Positions 1 to 12,082 of a stretch of DNA of 64,000 bases are shown piece by piece (within the stretch, counting starts at the first letter, position 1; each line of letters starts with the position of its first letter). The position numbers were made by a program, and so were the translations under genes. A model generated the notes under the pieces. The model had not been told where the DNA came from. It worked only from the letters and a program-made list of their open reading frames with translations, and made no database searches. The stretch comes from Xiphias gladius (lineage: Eukaryota; Chordata; Actinopteri; Istiophoriformes; Xiphiidae). The stretch lies in the NCBI RefSeq assembly GCF_016859285.1, contig NC_053414.1, positions 3,126,017 to 3,190,016 on the forward strand, written 5' to 3'.

Positions 1-544
1 AAAGAATTTGTGCAACCCTACTATGGAAGACTCTTAACCCAAATTCTTTTTTTGTTCAGCCACGAAGACGTGTAATTGTATAGATACATCTTCCTCCGTG
101 AATCCGAGCTGCCAACGGCAACGCACAGAGGGATGCGAGTGGCGCTTGTATGTAAAGTGGCAGAGATAAAAATACAAATAAAGGCTGAGGGTTTATATTC
201 CCACTCGATAACACAGGAATTCTAAAAGGGGGCAAAAGGAAGAGTCACGTCTACCATCCAAAGAATACAAAGAATTATGCAGTGGGGGGGGTTAACATGT
301 GAATCAGTAAGAAGAGCTGTTGACCAGCAGCATAAGTTGAGCAGTCCTTTCTTTGACCTCTCATCGAACACACACAAGTTTTCCATAATTTATGAAAATT
401 TAGATATTTTACATATATACAAAGTAAAAGCAGTGTGTGATTTCCTTCAGGCCATTCCTGAGTCAAAGGACGTTTTCATCTGGTTTTAACCTGAGCAGAG
501 GAACAAGAGGTGACATGTACGGCGCTGCAGCTCCACATGGTTTG

Positions 545-548
<4 letters not shown>
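1..548. other. Intergenic, no gene seen
   Basis: No open frame resembles a known protein and I see no splice-flanked exon. The sequence is unremarkable intergenic DNA that leads into a CA microsatellite. Confidence 0.5.

Positions 549-602
<54 letters not shown>
549..602. repeat. (CA)n microsatellite
   Basis: An uninterrupted run of about 27 CA units. The histidine/threonine-rich open frames across it are artefacts of the dinucleotide. Confidence 0.98.
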
Positions 603-604
<2 letters not shown>

Positions 605-799
605 AGCATGGGGGATCACACAAACATGGCTGGAAATCCAAACAACAGCTTGTTTGGAGGTGCTCCATCACTTCCTGTTAACAACACTCTTTGAAATCCC
701 CCTCAGACGCCCTGCTCCTTCTATGCTTCTCACCCCCAGCTCAAGATCCCCCCCAGCACCCAACACCCATCTCTTCTGGAAACTAGAGCCAGAGGAAAT

Positions 800-826
800 G
801 TGTGTGTGTGTGTGTGTGTGTGTGTG
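800..826. repeat. (GT)n microsatellite
   Basis: About 13 GT units. A short poly-G run (about 885-896) follows some 60 bases downstream. Confidence 0.95.
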
Positions 827-1062
827 GGAAACTCCACCGAAGCTCAGCCAACTCCTCACTAATCCCCCAGAGTCTCCCACAGCTCGGGGGGGGGGGTTGT
901 TTTATTATATTCATGGTGTCTGAAAACTGGGAGCCCACAAATTAAATGTCTGGTTTAGGGGTCAGGTTAGAATAAGGTTTAAGTTAAGTTTTGGGTAAGG
1001 GGCTAGGGAATTAATTATGTCAGTGATGTGAATATAGCAATACAAGGATGAGTGTGTGTTCC

Positions 1063-1088
1063 TGTGTGTGTGTGTGTGTGTGTGTGTG
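1063..1088. repeat. (GT)n microsatellite
   Basis: About 13 GT units, followed by a short CpG-richer stretch (about 1089-1160) with no recognisable gene. Confidence 0.93.
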
Positions 1089-1399
1089 ATGCCGAAGCGA
1101 GGGCGAGCGAGCCCACCCGTATTTCATGTTTTCTCGTTCTGCTCGGCCGCTTGCTCACCCCTCAGGAAGGAAATTCCGCCTCTTATTCACCCAGACACCG
1201 TCCTACTGACCAATCAGTCACATGACCCAGTGTGTTTTGTGAGCGGCCTACGTTTCCCACAGTGCAAAGGGGCCTTTTCAGGTTTATTTAATGGAAATTC
1301 TTGAGTGTGGCTTGCTTAGCCATCATAAAAACCTAGCTTACAGGTTGATAACAGGCCATCTGAAAAAGCTACAGAGCAAAAGCCCTGCACAGATGAAAA

Positions 1400-1690
1400 T
1401 CTACATAGTGTATGCTAAATTGCTAGCACAGAGCCTACTGTCATTATGGCAAACTGTTAGCATGAGGTCTACTATTGGTCTACAAGGTGTATTCCAAAAT
1501 GCATGTTGTACATAATCTAGTCTCAGTCGGTTCTCCACGCAAACCTGTTAGCATGAGGCCCACTTCTAGTGAAGGAGGTGTATGATAAAATGTTAGAATG
1601 TAGCCTACTATGTCTGCACATGATGTATGCTAACGGGCTAGCACAGACACTGCTATCATAACGCTAACTGTTCGCATGGAGCAGTGGAAG
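1400..1690. repeat. Degenerate internal repeats with GTTAGCATGAGG core
   Basis: Two related units share the words CTGTTAGCATGAGG and GGTGTAT and end in AAAATG (about 1455-1502 and 1545-1592). A second pair shares TGTATGCTAA and GCTAGCACAGA (about 1408-1470 and 1624-1685). GCTAGC/GTTAGCATG-rich repeats of this sort are common in fish. Class is not assignable by eye. Confidence 0.6.
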
Positions 1691-2084
1691 CCGGCGATCT
1701 AATGACGGACGATTCTGGTGCCTATGTTTTAATCCATCTCCCAAAATTAGAACACAGGTCTGTTTAAAAAGAAAAAAAATGTAATAGCGTCATGACACAT
1801 ACTGCAGACAGACACACCAAAGTGAGCAGAAGCAAGGACACGATCATGACCTCTAAAGGCGGCCATGAGTTCACATTTCAGCATGGCCTGAAGAAAAACA
1901 CACACGGCCTTGTGGTGTTGATTCATTGCCTGCTGCTACCAGTCTTCCCATTAACATGCTCCATTTTGTGGGATCATACAGCTCTGGCTTCTTTGTCTGA
2001 GCGGCTTCAGCCATGTTACCGGTCCTCAGTGGAAGCTTCACACAGAGAGCCGCCATCTGTGGATAGCGGGACGCTTCCAAAGCG

Positions 2085-2085
<1 letters not shown>

Positions 2086-2174
<89 letters not shown>
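2086..2174. repeat. Long (AC)n microsatellite
   Basis: About 44 uninterrupted AC units, the longest pure dinucleotide run in the window. Open frames across it on both strands are repeat artefacts. Confidence 0.98.
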
Positions 2175-2177
<3 letters not shown>

Positions 2178-5100
2178 CAAAAACTGACTGAAAGATACCT
2201 TCAAAACACAAACAACATGGACAACGTTTGTATAGACTGTCAGATATGCAGATACAGGTCAACAAAATAAGAAATATATTTTCAAAATATACTCCAAATT
2301 AATGTGATTCATAACTGTAGGCACTTTTTCTTTTTCAAAGATCAGTGAGTGTCTGCAGGCTCTTCATGTTATGGAGGAAAAGGTCAGGACATTTTGTCAG
2401 GCGGTCAAGACTAAAGGCCTCAGTTTGCTTCAAATGAAGTGCTTGTTGGATCATCGACCGTCATCTCCTCCCTGATTCTGCCATTCGAGGATGGCACTGC
2501 ATCCAATAACCGACATTTACACCTCAGCACTCCTGACCAATCACTGCATGAAGTGGGTGCGAAAGCAGAAAGGTTTGAACCTCTCTCTCAAGCTGTTTTT
2601 GGCTGAACCGCAACAGTGGGGCCAGACCTATAAACGCAAATGTGCGTGACTGACTGACTGACATAGTTACACCATTAGTCAGCTGAAAGCCTTGTGACTG
2701 AGTGCTGACATTACACCACTGGTCGGCCAGCCGAGTGTTGGAGTTTCCCCATCGGCCGTTGCTCTTTCAAAGTTAATTGGCGCAAACAGTTTCTATTGCA
2801 TCATCGGGTCGTTTGATGGCAGTGTTTCCAACTTAGAGCCTTTGTTTCTAGATTTAACGACTTTTCACACCGTTACGTGACTTTTCTTCATGAAAGCACA
2901 TAGCAACAAATCTGGCAACTTTCTGGTCAAACCTTAGCTACTTCCATAGAAGAGAGTCGATATTATTGACCCACGAATCCCTCCATAGGCACACCTCTCT
3001 ATGCTTCAACTGACCGCACGGTGGCTGAAACACACATGAATGAGCTTCTAACTTTCTCTCTGACTGATCATTCTACAGGTAAATATACCTGAAATCAAAG
3101 CACGGCCGTTTTCTTTAGCTTGTGTGTCTGGTGAGTCTGTCAGACGACGCCGTGGTTATAAAACCAGGATTTTAGCAGCAGAGCAGCAGCTTGGAAATGT
3201 CTTGGAAGTGACTGCGGGTTAACATCCAGTCTTAATGGGCCACGTTTCAGTCATAATTGTTCCGTTGTCTGACAACAGAAACGGAAAAACATGTAAATGA
3301 GAACGGCTTCATTGGGAATTCATCTGCATTAAATGACTGTTTGTGTGAGCACAGAGAGGAGAGAAGCAAACAGATAAAGGGCGAGTCCAGCGAGATACTG
3401 GGTTCTGACCCAGTCTTGTTTCAGCCTTCATACAGCTACTGTATCTCTGTCACTTTTTCATGTGAATAACCAAATGCAACGCTATGAATGGATTCAAAGA
3501 GAAAAGTGTGCTTCGTTATCCCCACTTGAACAATTCATCACACTTCCCTCCTCTCTATGACCTCCCTAACTTCGAGTGCAGTCGTCCAGAACAGCTGTAA
3601 ACACTTTTGCGCTGGTCACGTCGTGCAATCCATGATTCGAAGGATACCGAACCCTTAAGATTGCACTCCTTGTTTGATCAATTCACTTTTATGATGTAAG
3701 ACTGATTTCTTTCTCACAATTTTGTTTATAAATTCGTGACAAATGTTCCAGAATATGCTGGATTCATGGCCTTAGCTGGAGTGTTCGCAAATAAGTAGAA
3801 CTCTGGGGGCATTTTTACATTTCATATCAACCAGCCTTGACCCTTGCTCTCACGAAAGCAACGTTAAAGTTGAAAGCTATATACAACCCCTACAGCAGTG
3901 GTAGGCAAATAGCATCCTGTGAGCAAAAGCCGGCCCTCCAACAAAAATATTTGGCCCCCCAATGAAAGCCTACGTTTTCCCTCACATAGTTTTCATCAAA
4001 ACCTTTGCATAACATTTCATCCTATGTAGGTAACAATGTAAATAACAGGCTCATGCAAATCCCAATAAATATGATCGTGTATCAACAAATATGACACACG
4101 ACGAATCAACAAATGTTTTTTGTCTCAAACACAAATATGCAACGTGTCATTCAAGCATACGGTACATGAAACAGGTCAGTGTGTATTGCGTTTGGATAAC
4201 CCTTCAATTACATTTTAAGTGTCTTCATGCAACACAAAGCACTAACATATGCTACTGGTAGCACTAGCTAATGGGAAAGATGATATCTGCCCTCAGCTAC
4301 AAGCCTTAAACAAGTCTTTTAAATCTGATTAATTCTTAAAAGAAATCAAATTCTCTAAATAAAACTGACAATATCTAGGGCTGCATCTATACCAGGCCAT
4401 GTTGGGCCCCATTGAACAATACTGACAGCCACAGTATGAAGGAATGAGAAACATACTGATGATCCAGATGTTCTTAAGCTTCGCATGTTGGAAAGTTATC
4501 AGGGTGAGATTAAATACAGTAAACAGGGATAATGGAGCACAGTCTCAGACAGTCTCTTCTTACAGACATTCATGACGTTGTGCTGGGTCGTTCACAAAAA
4601 AAAATGATGGATGTAGCTGTGTGGAAAATGAAAAGAGAGAGCTTAGAGAGAGAAGTTCAAACCCAGCTACCTTCTCACCTCCACACATTTGAACAGATCT
4701 GCCCGTTTGCGTTAACTCGTCCCAGTGTTGGTAAGGATTGGGGCGAGGGGGTTTCAGATGCTGTTCAACCACTGAGGGTCCCTAAGGAGCCAGTGTGTTC
4801 CATCAGGACTGCTCGTCACTTAGTCGAATAGCTACGCAAAGACCCCCGTCCAATTTTTGGATTAAAGTAGCTGCGTACGACCTTTTCTGTAACAATCTGA
4901 CGTTTACAGCCATTCAACACCATAACTGACCAGCTGCCACAACTATTTGTGGCGCTTTTCATGTCAACATCTTCCTGAAGAGACTGTCTGACAACGAACG
5001 CGGCATTCCCCATATTTAAACAACACGTTACAAGTCTCCCCTCTGGCCTTCGAGCGGGGCCGTTTGGATCAAGTATAAACACCTTTGATTTACGACGTGG

Positions 5101-5456
5101 ACAGACAGCACAAAGTGCGAATCAGTTCTGATTGAGTGCACCCTGGCCCGTAGGCCGCACCAAGGGTTTCTGGAACATAAAAGATCTATATATCTCCAAT
5201 TATTACAGAATTGATTAAAGAACAAACTGCAAGGTAACAACATCATTCAGTGTAATCAAAGGCATTGAAGAACAACCCTATAGTTACTAATAGTAATCTG
5301 TGTTCCTAATTTCACACCGGAGAGGAGCAGGGTCACAGTCATGTTAAACTGAATCTTCAGATAACCCGGGTCGATCTGTTCACACTGACTATAAACACAG
5401 GCTGTCCTGCTCTCCCATGATGCTGCAGGACAGTTTGGATTAAACCATCCAGGCGA

Positions 5457-5495
<39 letters not shown>

Positions 5496-7500
5496 TCTGT
5501 GCTGCAAATGCACTCCTTCCAGTGTTATGTGTTGCTCATTCATGCTGCCTTACGAGCTGCTGACTGTCTGTTTAAATCTGGACACCATCAGGCCTCCACA
5601 TATCAAGTTATCACAGTCTGAAAGGATGCAGACTCTGCATTCACACACACGGCCGGACTGTGTGTGTGTGTGTGTTGGGCTTTAAACAGTGAGTGTATTC
5701 TCAGAGTGTGTGTGTGTGTTTTGTGGACGCTGTGCTGGATCAACAGCTACCCCTGCTTGAGGACTGGAGTCACTGCAGGTGTCTGTAGCCTGCTGTACCC
5801 ATAATGCCACAGGACATGATGCTTCTCTCAGTCTGTCTGTGTCTGTGTGACTCAGTTTCAGTCAGACATGAGCATATTCAGCACTTTGACTTGAATCTTT
5901 GGCTTTTTCGCTGAGGGGGAGCAACAGCTGCTGCAGCAAAGAGCTGGACACTGATCTGATGAGTATAAACCATATACCAAGGGTAAAGCAGTGGCTACTA
6001 TCTGGGCTTGTGACACCTTATGTAAAATCAGTGTGTAGTTGCGTGTCCATGTCATGTTTCAGATGTCTGTGACATTTCCCCCCTAAATTTCGTCCATGGT
6101 TTCATTTCAGTAAAAAAGGTCAAATCCCCAACTGTTTCACAAGAAAGCAAAGTTAAAGCAAAGGCCGAAGAACGGATGTAAGTTTGTGTTCCAAAGGTCG
6201 GCTTGGAATCATCCTGGCGCTTTTGTCGTGGACAACGGAGTTTGCTTGCGTCAGGAGATTCAGATCCTGCCACACAACCTGCCTCAGCCCACGGTCGTCT
6301 ACTGTTAACAACCAGTTAGGGTCTTGGCCAATCAGAGAAGGACGCCATCAACCCACTATCCAGGTTTCCAGCTGCATTCACTGTTGCAGCTTGAGCACGT
6401 CCGAAGTGGGTTTGGTGCCTCGCTGCCAGGACTTGTCTTCTCACAGCGGTTTCCTCTCCTTTTATGGACTAATAGATCCCGTGCGTCCGCGACACCGTGA
6501 GTTTAACGTATTTCACTTCACAAGTTCGACAAGTGCTGCTGCTGTGGTTATCTGTGTTAGTTGTTAGATAATGCAATTATCTGCCCTCTCATGTCAAGTT
6601 AATTCAGGCTTGTTATGGAAAATTGGCCTTGTTTAGAAAAAACCCTCTGAAAGAACACACAAAACACTGACGGATGAGGAACAATAAGAACGTTGCATGC
6701 AGGTTCCTTTAACCTTGGAAACGAAGGGAGAATCTCTTAGAACAAAACACAGAGTGTGTTTTATAGTTTTCTTCGAGACGAAGGCCGAAGGCCATGATTG
6801 GCCACTTGCCCAAAAAACAACATAATCTTAACCAACTGGAAAGAAGCCATGAACTGTCCGCAAGCGGGACACTCACTAATACAGCCTATCGGGACGAACA
6901 TACTGTAGGTCCGGCTACAGCTGCCAGGAAAAAAAACCACAGCACAGAACATCTGGACAGCATTAGCATGATATTTTCACCTTCTTCAGTTACACACATT
7001 CCAATACACCAACCACAGGCACAAAGCTTGTTCTAAAAGCACACAATTAAAGCAAAGTGAATCAATGATAGAACTCATTTTACTACTCACGTACTCTATT
7101 TTCTTTGGAGTGCGGATTCAACCCAGTCAAAGCGAAGTGGCTTCGGCGCAGTCATTTCGCTTGAATAGTTGAATGAACTCTTTTATTTGCTTGACTTGCC
7201 GCCATTAGACCTGAGTTGAATTGAAACGTACCGTTCGGTGCAGCTGTAAAGTGGTTTCGTGTGGGTGTGATGCAGTCACAGTTTATAGTTAGTATGGATA
7301 CTGCATGATGTTACTCCCACTTTTTGTTACTTTGCCGGGACTGAAATCATTTTCATTCAGAGAGTCTTGTGTTGTGATGTGTGTGCATGAATAAAGAACA
7401 GTTTGAGGAACCTCTTCTCCAGTTCTTACCCGGCTACATGTGGCGGCTGCAGCGAGGGGTTCTGTGTGACCCATGAGGTCCTACGATTGGGTTCTTCTTT
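2175..7500. other. Intergenic, no gene seen; small microsatellites
   Basis: I found no coding exon, RNA gene or transposase motif. Contents I can name: a short GACT run near 2650; GT microsatellites at 5461-5494, 5660-5675 and 5706-5720; and a possible old interspersed repeat around 3895-3960 (phrase with paired GGC/GCC blocks followed by TTTGGCCCCCC). Open frames up to 127 codons (6184-6567) lack homology, start context and splice structure and look like chance. Distal regulatory DNA cannot be excluded. Confidence 0.5.
5461..5494. repeat. (GT)n microsatellite
   Basis: About 17 GT units in intergenic DNA. Confidence 0.95.
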
Positions 7501-7519
7501 CCTCTCCCATGAATCATCT

Positions 7520-7595
7520 GACCCCCTCAGATTTATCTGGTGACCCCTCTGGAGGGACCCGACCCCTAGGTTGGGAACCACTGGATTAAAACTAC
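7520..7595 (-). repeat. Short interspersed repeat, GGTTGGGAACCACTGG end
   Basis: Read on the minus strand it begins with CCAGTGGTTCCCAACC and continues with alternating GGGTC / GACCCCT blocks. Two more copies lie at about 42,771 and 57,304. This phrase is typical of old DNA-transposon ends in vertebrate genomes. The class is inferred, but the repetition within the window is seen directly. Confidence 0.65.
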
Positions 7596-7689
7596 AGAAC
7601 TGTATGTAGCCGACCAACTTCAACAGTTAAATTCTACGTATGCATTGATTCATCAATATTAATCTAGTAATGTCCTGTATAACAGTACA

Positions 7690-7800
7690 TCAGTTAACTG
7701 AGGACTTTTCCTTTTGATTTGTTAAGTACATGAAGTTGTTGGTACTTTTACTTTTGAAGGAATGTGGGACTTTTACTTGTACTCGACTCTTTGTACATGA
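7690..7800. repeat. Interspersed repeat with GTACTTTTACTT motifs
   Basis: Contains GTACTTTTACTTTTG and GGACTTTTACTTGTACTC, phrases of a widespread fish repeat. It appears related to the fragment at 41,690-41,890, which has ACTTGAGTAAATGTACTC. Family name not assignable by eye. Confidence 0.5.
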
Positions 7801-8395
7801 ATCTATAGGACAAACCTGCTGCTCTTCATTGAAATGATAGAAATCAGGTTGGGGCACGTAGATGTTTTAGTTATGTATATACTGTTATTAATGATGTAAC
7901 TAAAGATAGACACTTTACAGCACCACTGTAGTGAAACAATGACCGACAGGATGTTTTTATTCATCAATTTATTTTTATTTACATGTTCATTTATTATTAA
8001 TTTGGTCATTGATTTCTTGATCATTTACGCGTTTGATTCGATGCAGAAACAGCAAACTAAACTTTCTTTATCTGCCGATCATTTAAGCGTCTCAGTGTAT
8101 AGACAGTCCTCAGTGTCCCCTGTGCACTGAACTGTTTTATGGACTTTTGTTTGCGGCTGTACTTCACCTTTCAATTACAATGTAAGTCTCTCATATTATG
8201 ACTTGGTCGTCTCATCGGTGAATAGACCGAGTTCATTTCTTTGCTCAGACTGTTAAAACCCTCAGGATTAAAACACATTATAAGCTGTGACATTAGAAAC
8301 AAAATCGGCTGACACCCACAATCTAAAGCTTTTTGCAATTATTTATTTTTTAATGTTTTAATGTGAGAAACACAGATTACAGACTTCTGGTTTAT

Positions 8396-9091
8396 TCATG
8401 ATCTGCTCTTAAGGAATTGTTTTAAAAAAGAATCAACTATTTTTACACCTAAACTCATCAGACATTCTACAATTATTAAAAGAGACTTCAGAGAGAGACA
8501 GACTAGATAGTCAGTATTAGCTTCGTACTCATTACCATTTCTCAACCATATAGTCCAGTATCCATCGTCAGGGCTCAGTGTGATGTCTCCCTTCCTGTTG
8601 ATTGACTCTCTGGCCACTCCTAAAATCCAGGCAGTCTTTCCTTTAACCTGAACCTCGTAGTAAAACCTGGCTGAAGAGAAACTCTGCTTTCCTAAGACAC
8701 AGAGACAAGAAGAAGAAAATCTTTCTGGGGTGTCTGGGAGATTTTTCTCCACATCACCATCATTTACTTCTTTCCCATCATCAGAAAGGATGAGACCAGG
8801 ATGTGCTGTATCAGGATCAAGAGTCACATCCACTGCATACTGCTGGACCCTCTTCAGCTCAGCTTCAAACATCTTATTCTCTTTACTGAGCGTCTCCTCC
8901 AGCTGAGCCACAGTTCTCACCACAGTCCCCCGATGTGACGATAGACGGACTCTGACTGCTATCCGGTCCTTGGTGGATGGAGCAGCTTTCAGGGATGGGA
9001 AGTGTTGGAGGAGGTGGAGGTGGTCTTCAGAGCGTGAGAGCTGCTTCACCTCAGTGCTTCTCTTCATCAGCTCAGAGATTTTCCTGACCAT
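8396..9091 (-). pseudogene. Truncated tandem duplicate of the TRIM gene (coiled coil to mid-SPRY)
   Basis: This 231-codon open frame is about 90% or more identical to part of the complete TRIM gene at 10,180-11,829. The shared segment is about 8,483-9,086 against 10,381-10,982, an offset of about 1.9 kb. It covers the end of the coiled coil (ISELMKRSTEV) and the PRY and first half of SPRY, up to YLVCLSLKS. It lacks RING and B-boxes upstream. Downstream it leaves the SPRY domain into 28 unrelated codons and a stop. Two indels inside the shared part are 3 and 6 bases, so the frame stays open; a single extra T lies only at the upstream border. An interspersed repeat abuts its 5' end at about 9,091. 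It is most likely a dead partial duplicate. A transcribed SPRY-only product is less likely. Confidence 0.8.
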
Positions 9092-9480
9092 TAAGGGCTT
9101 TGTAAACCAGGAGGAGGATTTTAAATTCTATTCAGGATTTTACAGGAAGCCAATGCAGAGAAGCTAACACAGGAGGAATATGATCTCTTTTCCTAGTTCC
9201 TGTCAGTTCTTGCGCTGCAGCATTCTGGGTCAGCTGGAGAGTATGTAAAGATTTGTTGGGACAGCCTGATAATAAGGAATTACAATAATCCAGCCTGGAG
9301 GTAACAAAAGCATCGACTAGTTTTTCTGCATCTTTTTGAGAACGGATGTGCCTGATTTTTACAATTTTACGTAGGTGAAAAAGACAGTCCTTGTTTTATG
9401 TGGGAGTTAAAGAACATATCCTGAGTAAAGAGAACTCCAAGACTCCTAATGGTGCTGGAGGCCAGGGCAATGCCGGGCTC
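9091..9480. repeat. Interspersed repeat adjoining the TRIM fragment
   Basis: It carries phrases of a very common fish repeat: TACAGGAAGCCAATGCAGAG, then CTGCAGCATTCTGG, then CAATAATCCAGCCTGGAGG, then a segment ending in CTGGAGGCCAGGGCAATGCC. I recognise it as dispersed non-coding repeat but cannot assign a class. It begins where similarity to the complete TRIM gene stops, so it marks a breakpoint of the duplication. Confidence 0.7.
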
Positions 9481-9699
9481 CCAGTTAGGATTTTATCATT
9501 AAAGAAGCTCATGAAGTCATCTCTACTGAGAGCTATAGGTCTCCATGGATCAATGGAGCTATGACTCTGTCAGCCTGGCTACAGAGCTGAAAAGAAACCA
9601 AGGGCTGTTTCTATTTTCCTCTATCAGAGATGGGTAACAGGCTGCTCTTTACATAAAATTAAAAAAACAAACAGAAAATGCTCACGTTGAAGAAGCTGA

Positions 9700-9820
9700 A
9701 TTTTTTTCGCCGTTTTACTAAAATTTGTTTTCAACAATGAATTGATTATCAAAAGAGTTACCAATTAATTTTCTGTCCATCGACTAATCGATTAATCGAC
9801 TCATCATTCCAGCTCTGCTA
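9700..9820. repeat. TAATCGATTA-type repeat, partial copy
   Basis: The end of the repeat family described at 62,202-62,570, with ATTGATTATCAAAAGAGTTA and CGACTAATCGATTAATCGAC followed by CATTCCAGCTCT. Confidence 0.65.
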
Positions 9821-9922
9821 CCAGTAATTGGCCCAGTTTCCAAATAACAACCACTGCAAGGCAGCTAAATTTGTGCAACACAAAAGGCTTTACATATAAC
9901 ACTGAAAATAAACGAGACACAT

Positions 9923-9985
9923 CCTGATGGCCTAGTGGTCTGACGCATACCACTGTGATCACAGTGTCTCTATTTTACGTTTACA
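9923..9985 (+). mobile_element. tRNA-derived SINE fragment
   Basis: GATGGCCTAGTGGTCTGACG matches the A-box end of a tRNA-derived SINE; a longer copy is at about 32,775. No B box or tail is present, so this is a 5' fragment. It is not a tRNA gene. Confidence 0.55.
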
Positions 9986-10179
9986 CTGTACATTACCACT
10001 GAATATGTGCAATGATCAGGTTTTCATTGATTGGTTAGTTTTCATGTCTCTAATTTATTATCATCCTACTACTTGTGGTATAAATACTTTGCTGGTGTAT
10101 ATTTACACTTTAGAGGTTAAATGTAAAGATTCATTTAATAAGTATATTGATTGTTGGCGACGCTTCATCATAACACAGA

Positions 10180-11829
10180 TCAGGCAGTTTGATTGACAGG
10201 ACAGATGATCAGAGGGGTGGAGTTTTTACCACCATCGTTATTACAGGGACAGAAGAACGGGTAGAGTCTCTCAGTGAAGGAGCAGCCAGTAAAGGAGTAG
10301 ATGAGAGCTGCAGTATCTACGTCATAAAAGGAGACCAGACCTTCCTCATAATCCACAAACACCCCCACCTTCTCAGGCCGAGACTTCAGAGAGAGACAGA
10401 CTAGATAGTCAGTATTAGCTTCGTACTCATTACCATTTCTCAACCATATAGTCCAGTATCCATCGTCAGGGCTCAGTGTGATGTCTCCCTTCCTGTTGAT
10501 TGACTCTCTGGCCACTCCTAAAGTCCAGGCAGTCTTTCCTTTAACCTGAACCTCGTAGTAAAACCTGCCTGAGGAGAAACTCTGCTTTCCTAAGACACAG
10601 AGAGAAGAAAATCTTTCTGGGGTGTCTGGGAGATTTTTCTCCACGTCACCGTCATTTACTTCTTTCCCATCATCAGAAAGGATGAGACCAGGATGTGCTG
10701 TATCAGGATCAAGAGTCACATCCACTGCATACTGCTGGACCCTCTTCAGCTCAGCCTCAAACAGCTTCTTCGTCTCTTTACCGAGCGTCTTCTCCAGCTG
10801 AGCCACAGTTCTCACCACAGTCCCCCGATATGACGGTAGACGGACTCTGACCTCTGTCCAGTCCTTGGTGGGTGGAGCAGCTTTCAGGGATGGGAAGTTT
10901 TGGAGGAGGTGGAGGTGGTCTTCAGAGCGTGAGAGCTGCTCCACCTCAGTGCTTCTCTTCATCAGCTCAGAGATTTCCTGTTCCAGATCTCTGATGAAAA
11001 CTTCAGCCTGTTTCTCTGTCGTTTTCTGTTTCTCTTCGATCTCCTTCATGAGCTCGTTCAGGCCTCTGTCAACAGACTCCTTCAGAGCAGTGAAGACCTG
11101 AACACCTTCTGCTTTCTCTCTGTCTGCATCATCTTTACTGATCTTCACTGAGTGTTTGATCTCCTGGATCTTCAGTCGTCTCTTCCGGATCATCTGCTGA
11201 ATTTCAGCCTCAGTCTTCCCCAGCTCTGCCTTCCTTCCTTCATATTCTTCTTCCAGAGGAACAAACTCATGTGTCTTGTGATCTAAAACAGAGCACATCA
11301 AGCAGACATATGTCTGGTCGGTCTTACAGAACAGCTCCAGAGGTTTATCGTGCTTCGTACACATCCTGTCTTCCAGGTTCTCCACGGGGTGGATCAGCTG
11401 ATGTCTTTTCAGGCCTGACACCGTCAGATGAGGCTCCAGGTGAGTCTCACAGTAGGAGGTCAGACACACCAGGCAGGACCTCAGGGCCTTCAGTTTGGTT
11501 CCAGTGCAGATGTCACAGGGAACTTCTGCTGGTTTGGCAGCTTGTTGCTCTGAGCTGCTGCTGCTGCTGCTGCTGGCTTTCTGTTGAGTTGACTGTCTGA
11601 ACTGAGCAACCATCTCAGAGATGAAAGTATTGATTTGAAGTTCAGGTCTTGTTTTGTAAACCTTCTTACACATAGGACACCGGCACCTGCCATCAATATT
11701 CCAGTGTTTGTCTATGCAGTTTTTGCAGAAGTTGTGTCCACATGGTGCACTGACGGGATCAGTGAACACATCCAGACAGATGGAGCACAGAAAATGATCT
11801 TCAGATTGCAGGTTACTGGCAGCAGACAT
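10180..11829 (-). CDS. TRIM25-like E3 ubiquitin ligase (RING, B-boxes, coiled coil, PRY-SPRY)
   Basis: A single-exon coding region of 549 aa. RING zinc ligands are Cys15, Cys18, Cys30, His32, Cys35, Cys38, Cys51 and Cys54 (C3HC4), around APCGHNFC. Two B-box-like zinc modules follow at about 100-190 (CDIC...; CTKHDKPLELFC...HKTHE). A charged coiled coil runs to about 320. A PRY-SPRY (B30.2) domain fills the C-terminus, with PRY motif LDPDTAHPGLILSDD and SPRY motifs GRFYYEVQV and GYWTIWLRNG. The order is that of a catalytic TRIM ligase. Fish have a large expanded set of such genes, often labelled TRIM25-like or finTRIM, many antiviral. I chose the Met at 11,829 because MSAASNLQSEDHFLC is the usual family start; an in-frame ATG 15 codons upstream lies before a likely splice acceptor (GTGTAG just ahead of ACATG). 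A seven-serine run (residues about 85-95) reflects a CTG repeat. The exact paralogue is not assignable. Confidence 0.9.
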   Translation of the reverse strand: MSAASNLQSEDHFLCSICLDVFTDPVSAPCGHNFCKNCIDKHWNIDGRCRCPMCKKVYKTRPELQINTFISEMVAQFRQSTQQKASSSSSSSSEQQAAKPAEVPCDICTGTKLKALRSCLVCLTSYCETHLEPHLTVSGLKRHQLIHPVENLEDRMCTKHDKPLELFCKTDQTYVCLMCSVLDHKTHEFVPLEEEYEGRKAELGKTEAEIQQMIRKRRLKIQEIKHSVKISKDDADREKAEGVQVFTALKESVDRGLNELMKEIEEKQKTTEKQAEVFIRDLEQEISELMKRSTEVEQLSRSEDHLHLLQNFPSLKAAPPTKDWTEVRVRLPSYRGTVVRTVAQLEKTLGKETKKLFEAELKRVQQYAVDVTLDPDTAHPGLILSDDGKEVNDGDVEKNLPDTPERFSSLCVLGKQSFSSGRFYYEVQVKGKTAWTLGVARESINRKGDITLSPDDGYWTIWLRNGNEYEANTDYLVCLSLKSRPEKVGVFVDYEEGLVSFYDVDTAALIYSFTGCSFTERLYPFFCPCNNDGGKNSTPLIICPVNQTA

Positions 11830-12082
11830 GTCTACACATTGAGAACAAAAGTGAGATTGTGAAAAACATTTCAAGTAGAAAATGATTCATTATTGTTGAG
11901 CATCAACATTATGAAGAAGAAATAAGTTTTAATTCTACAGTTTAACGTCACTGAACTTCACTTTAGTTCATCTGACAATTGTCAGTATGACATGAGGAGA
12001 TGAACTTCCTGTCTGAGTAGCCCTCTTAGTTTGTGCTAATGCTGTTTGTTGAAACACAGTAAATATTATCAGCTGTACTCAC

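Noticed and set aside
1792-2265. Open frames of 62-131 codons rich in His/Thr or Cys/Val
   Set aside because: They are produced by the AC/GT microsatellite read in different frames.
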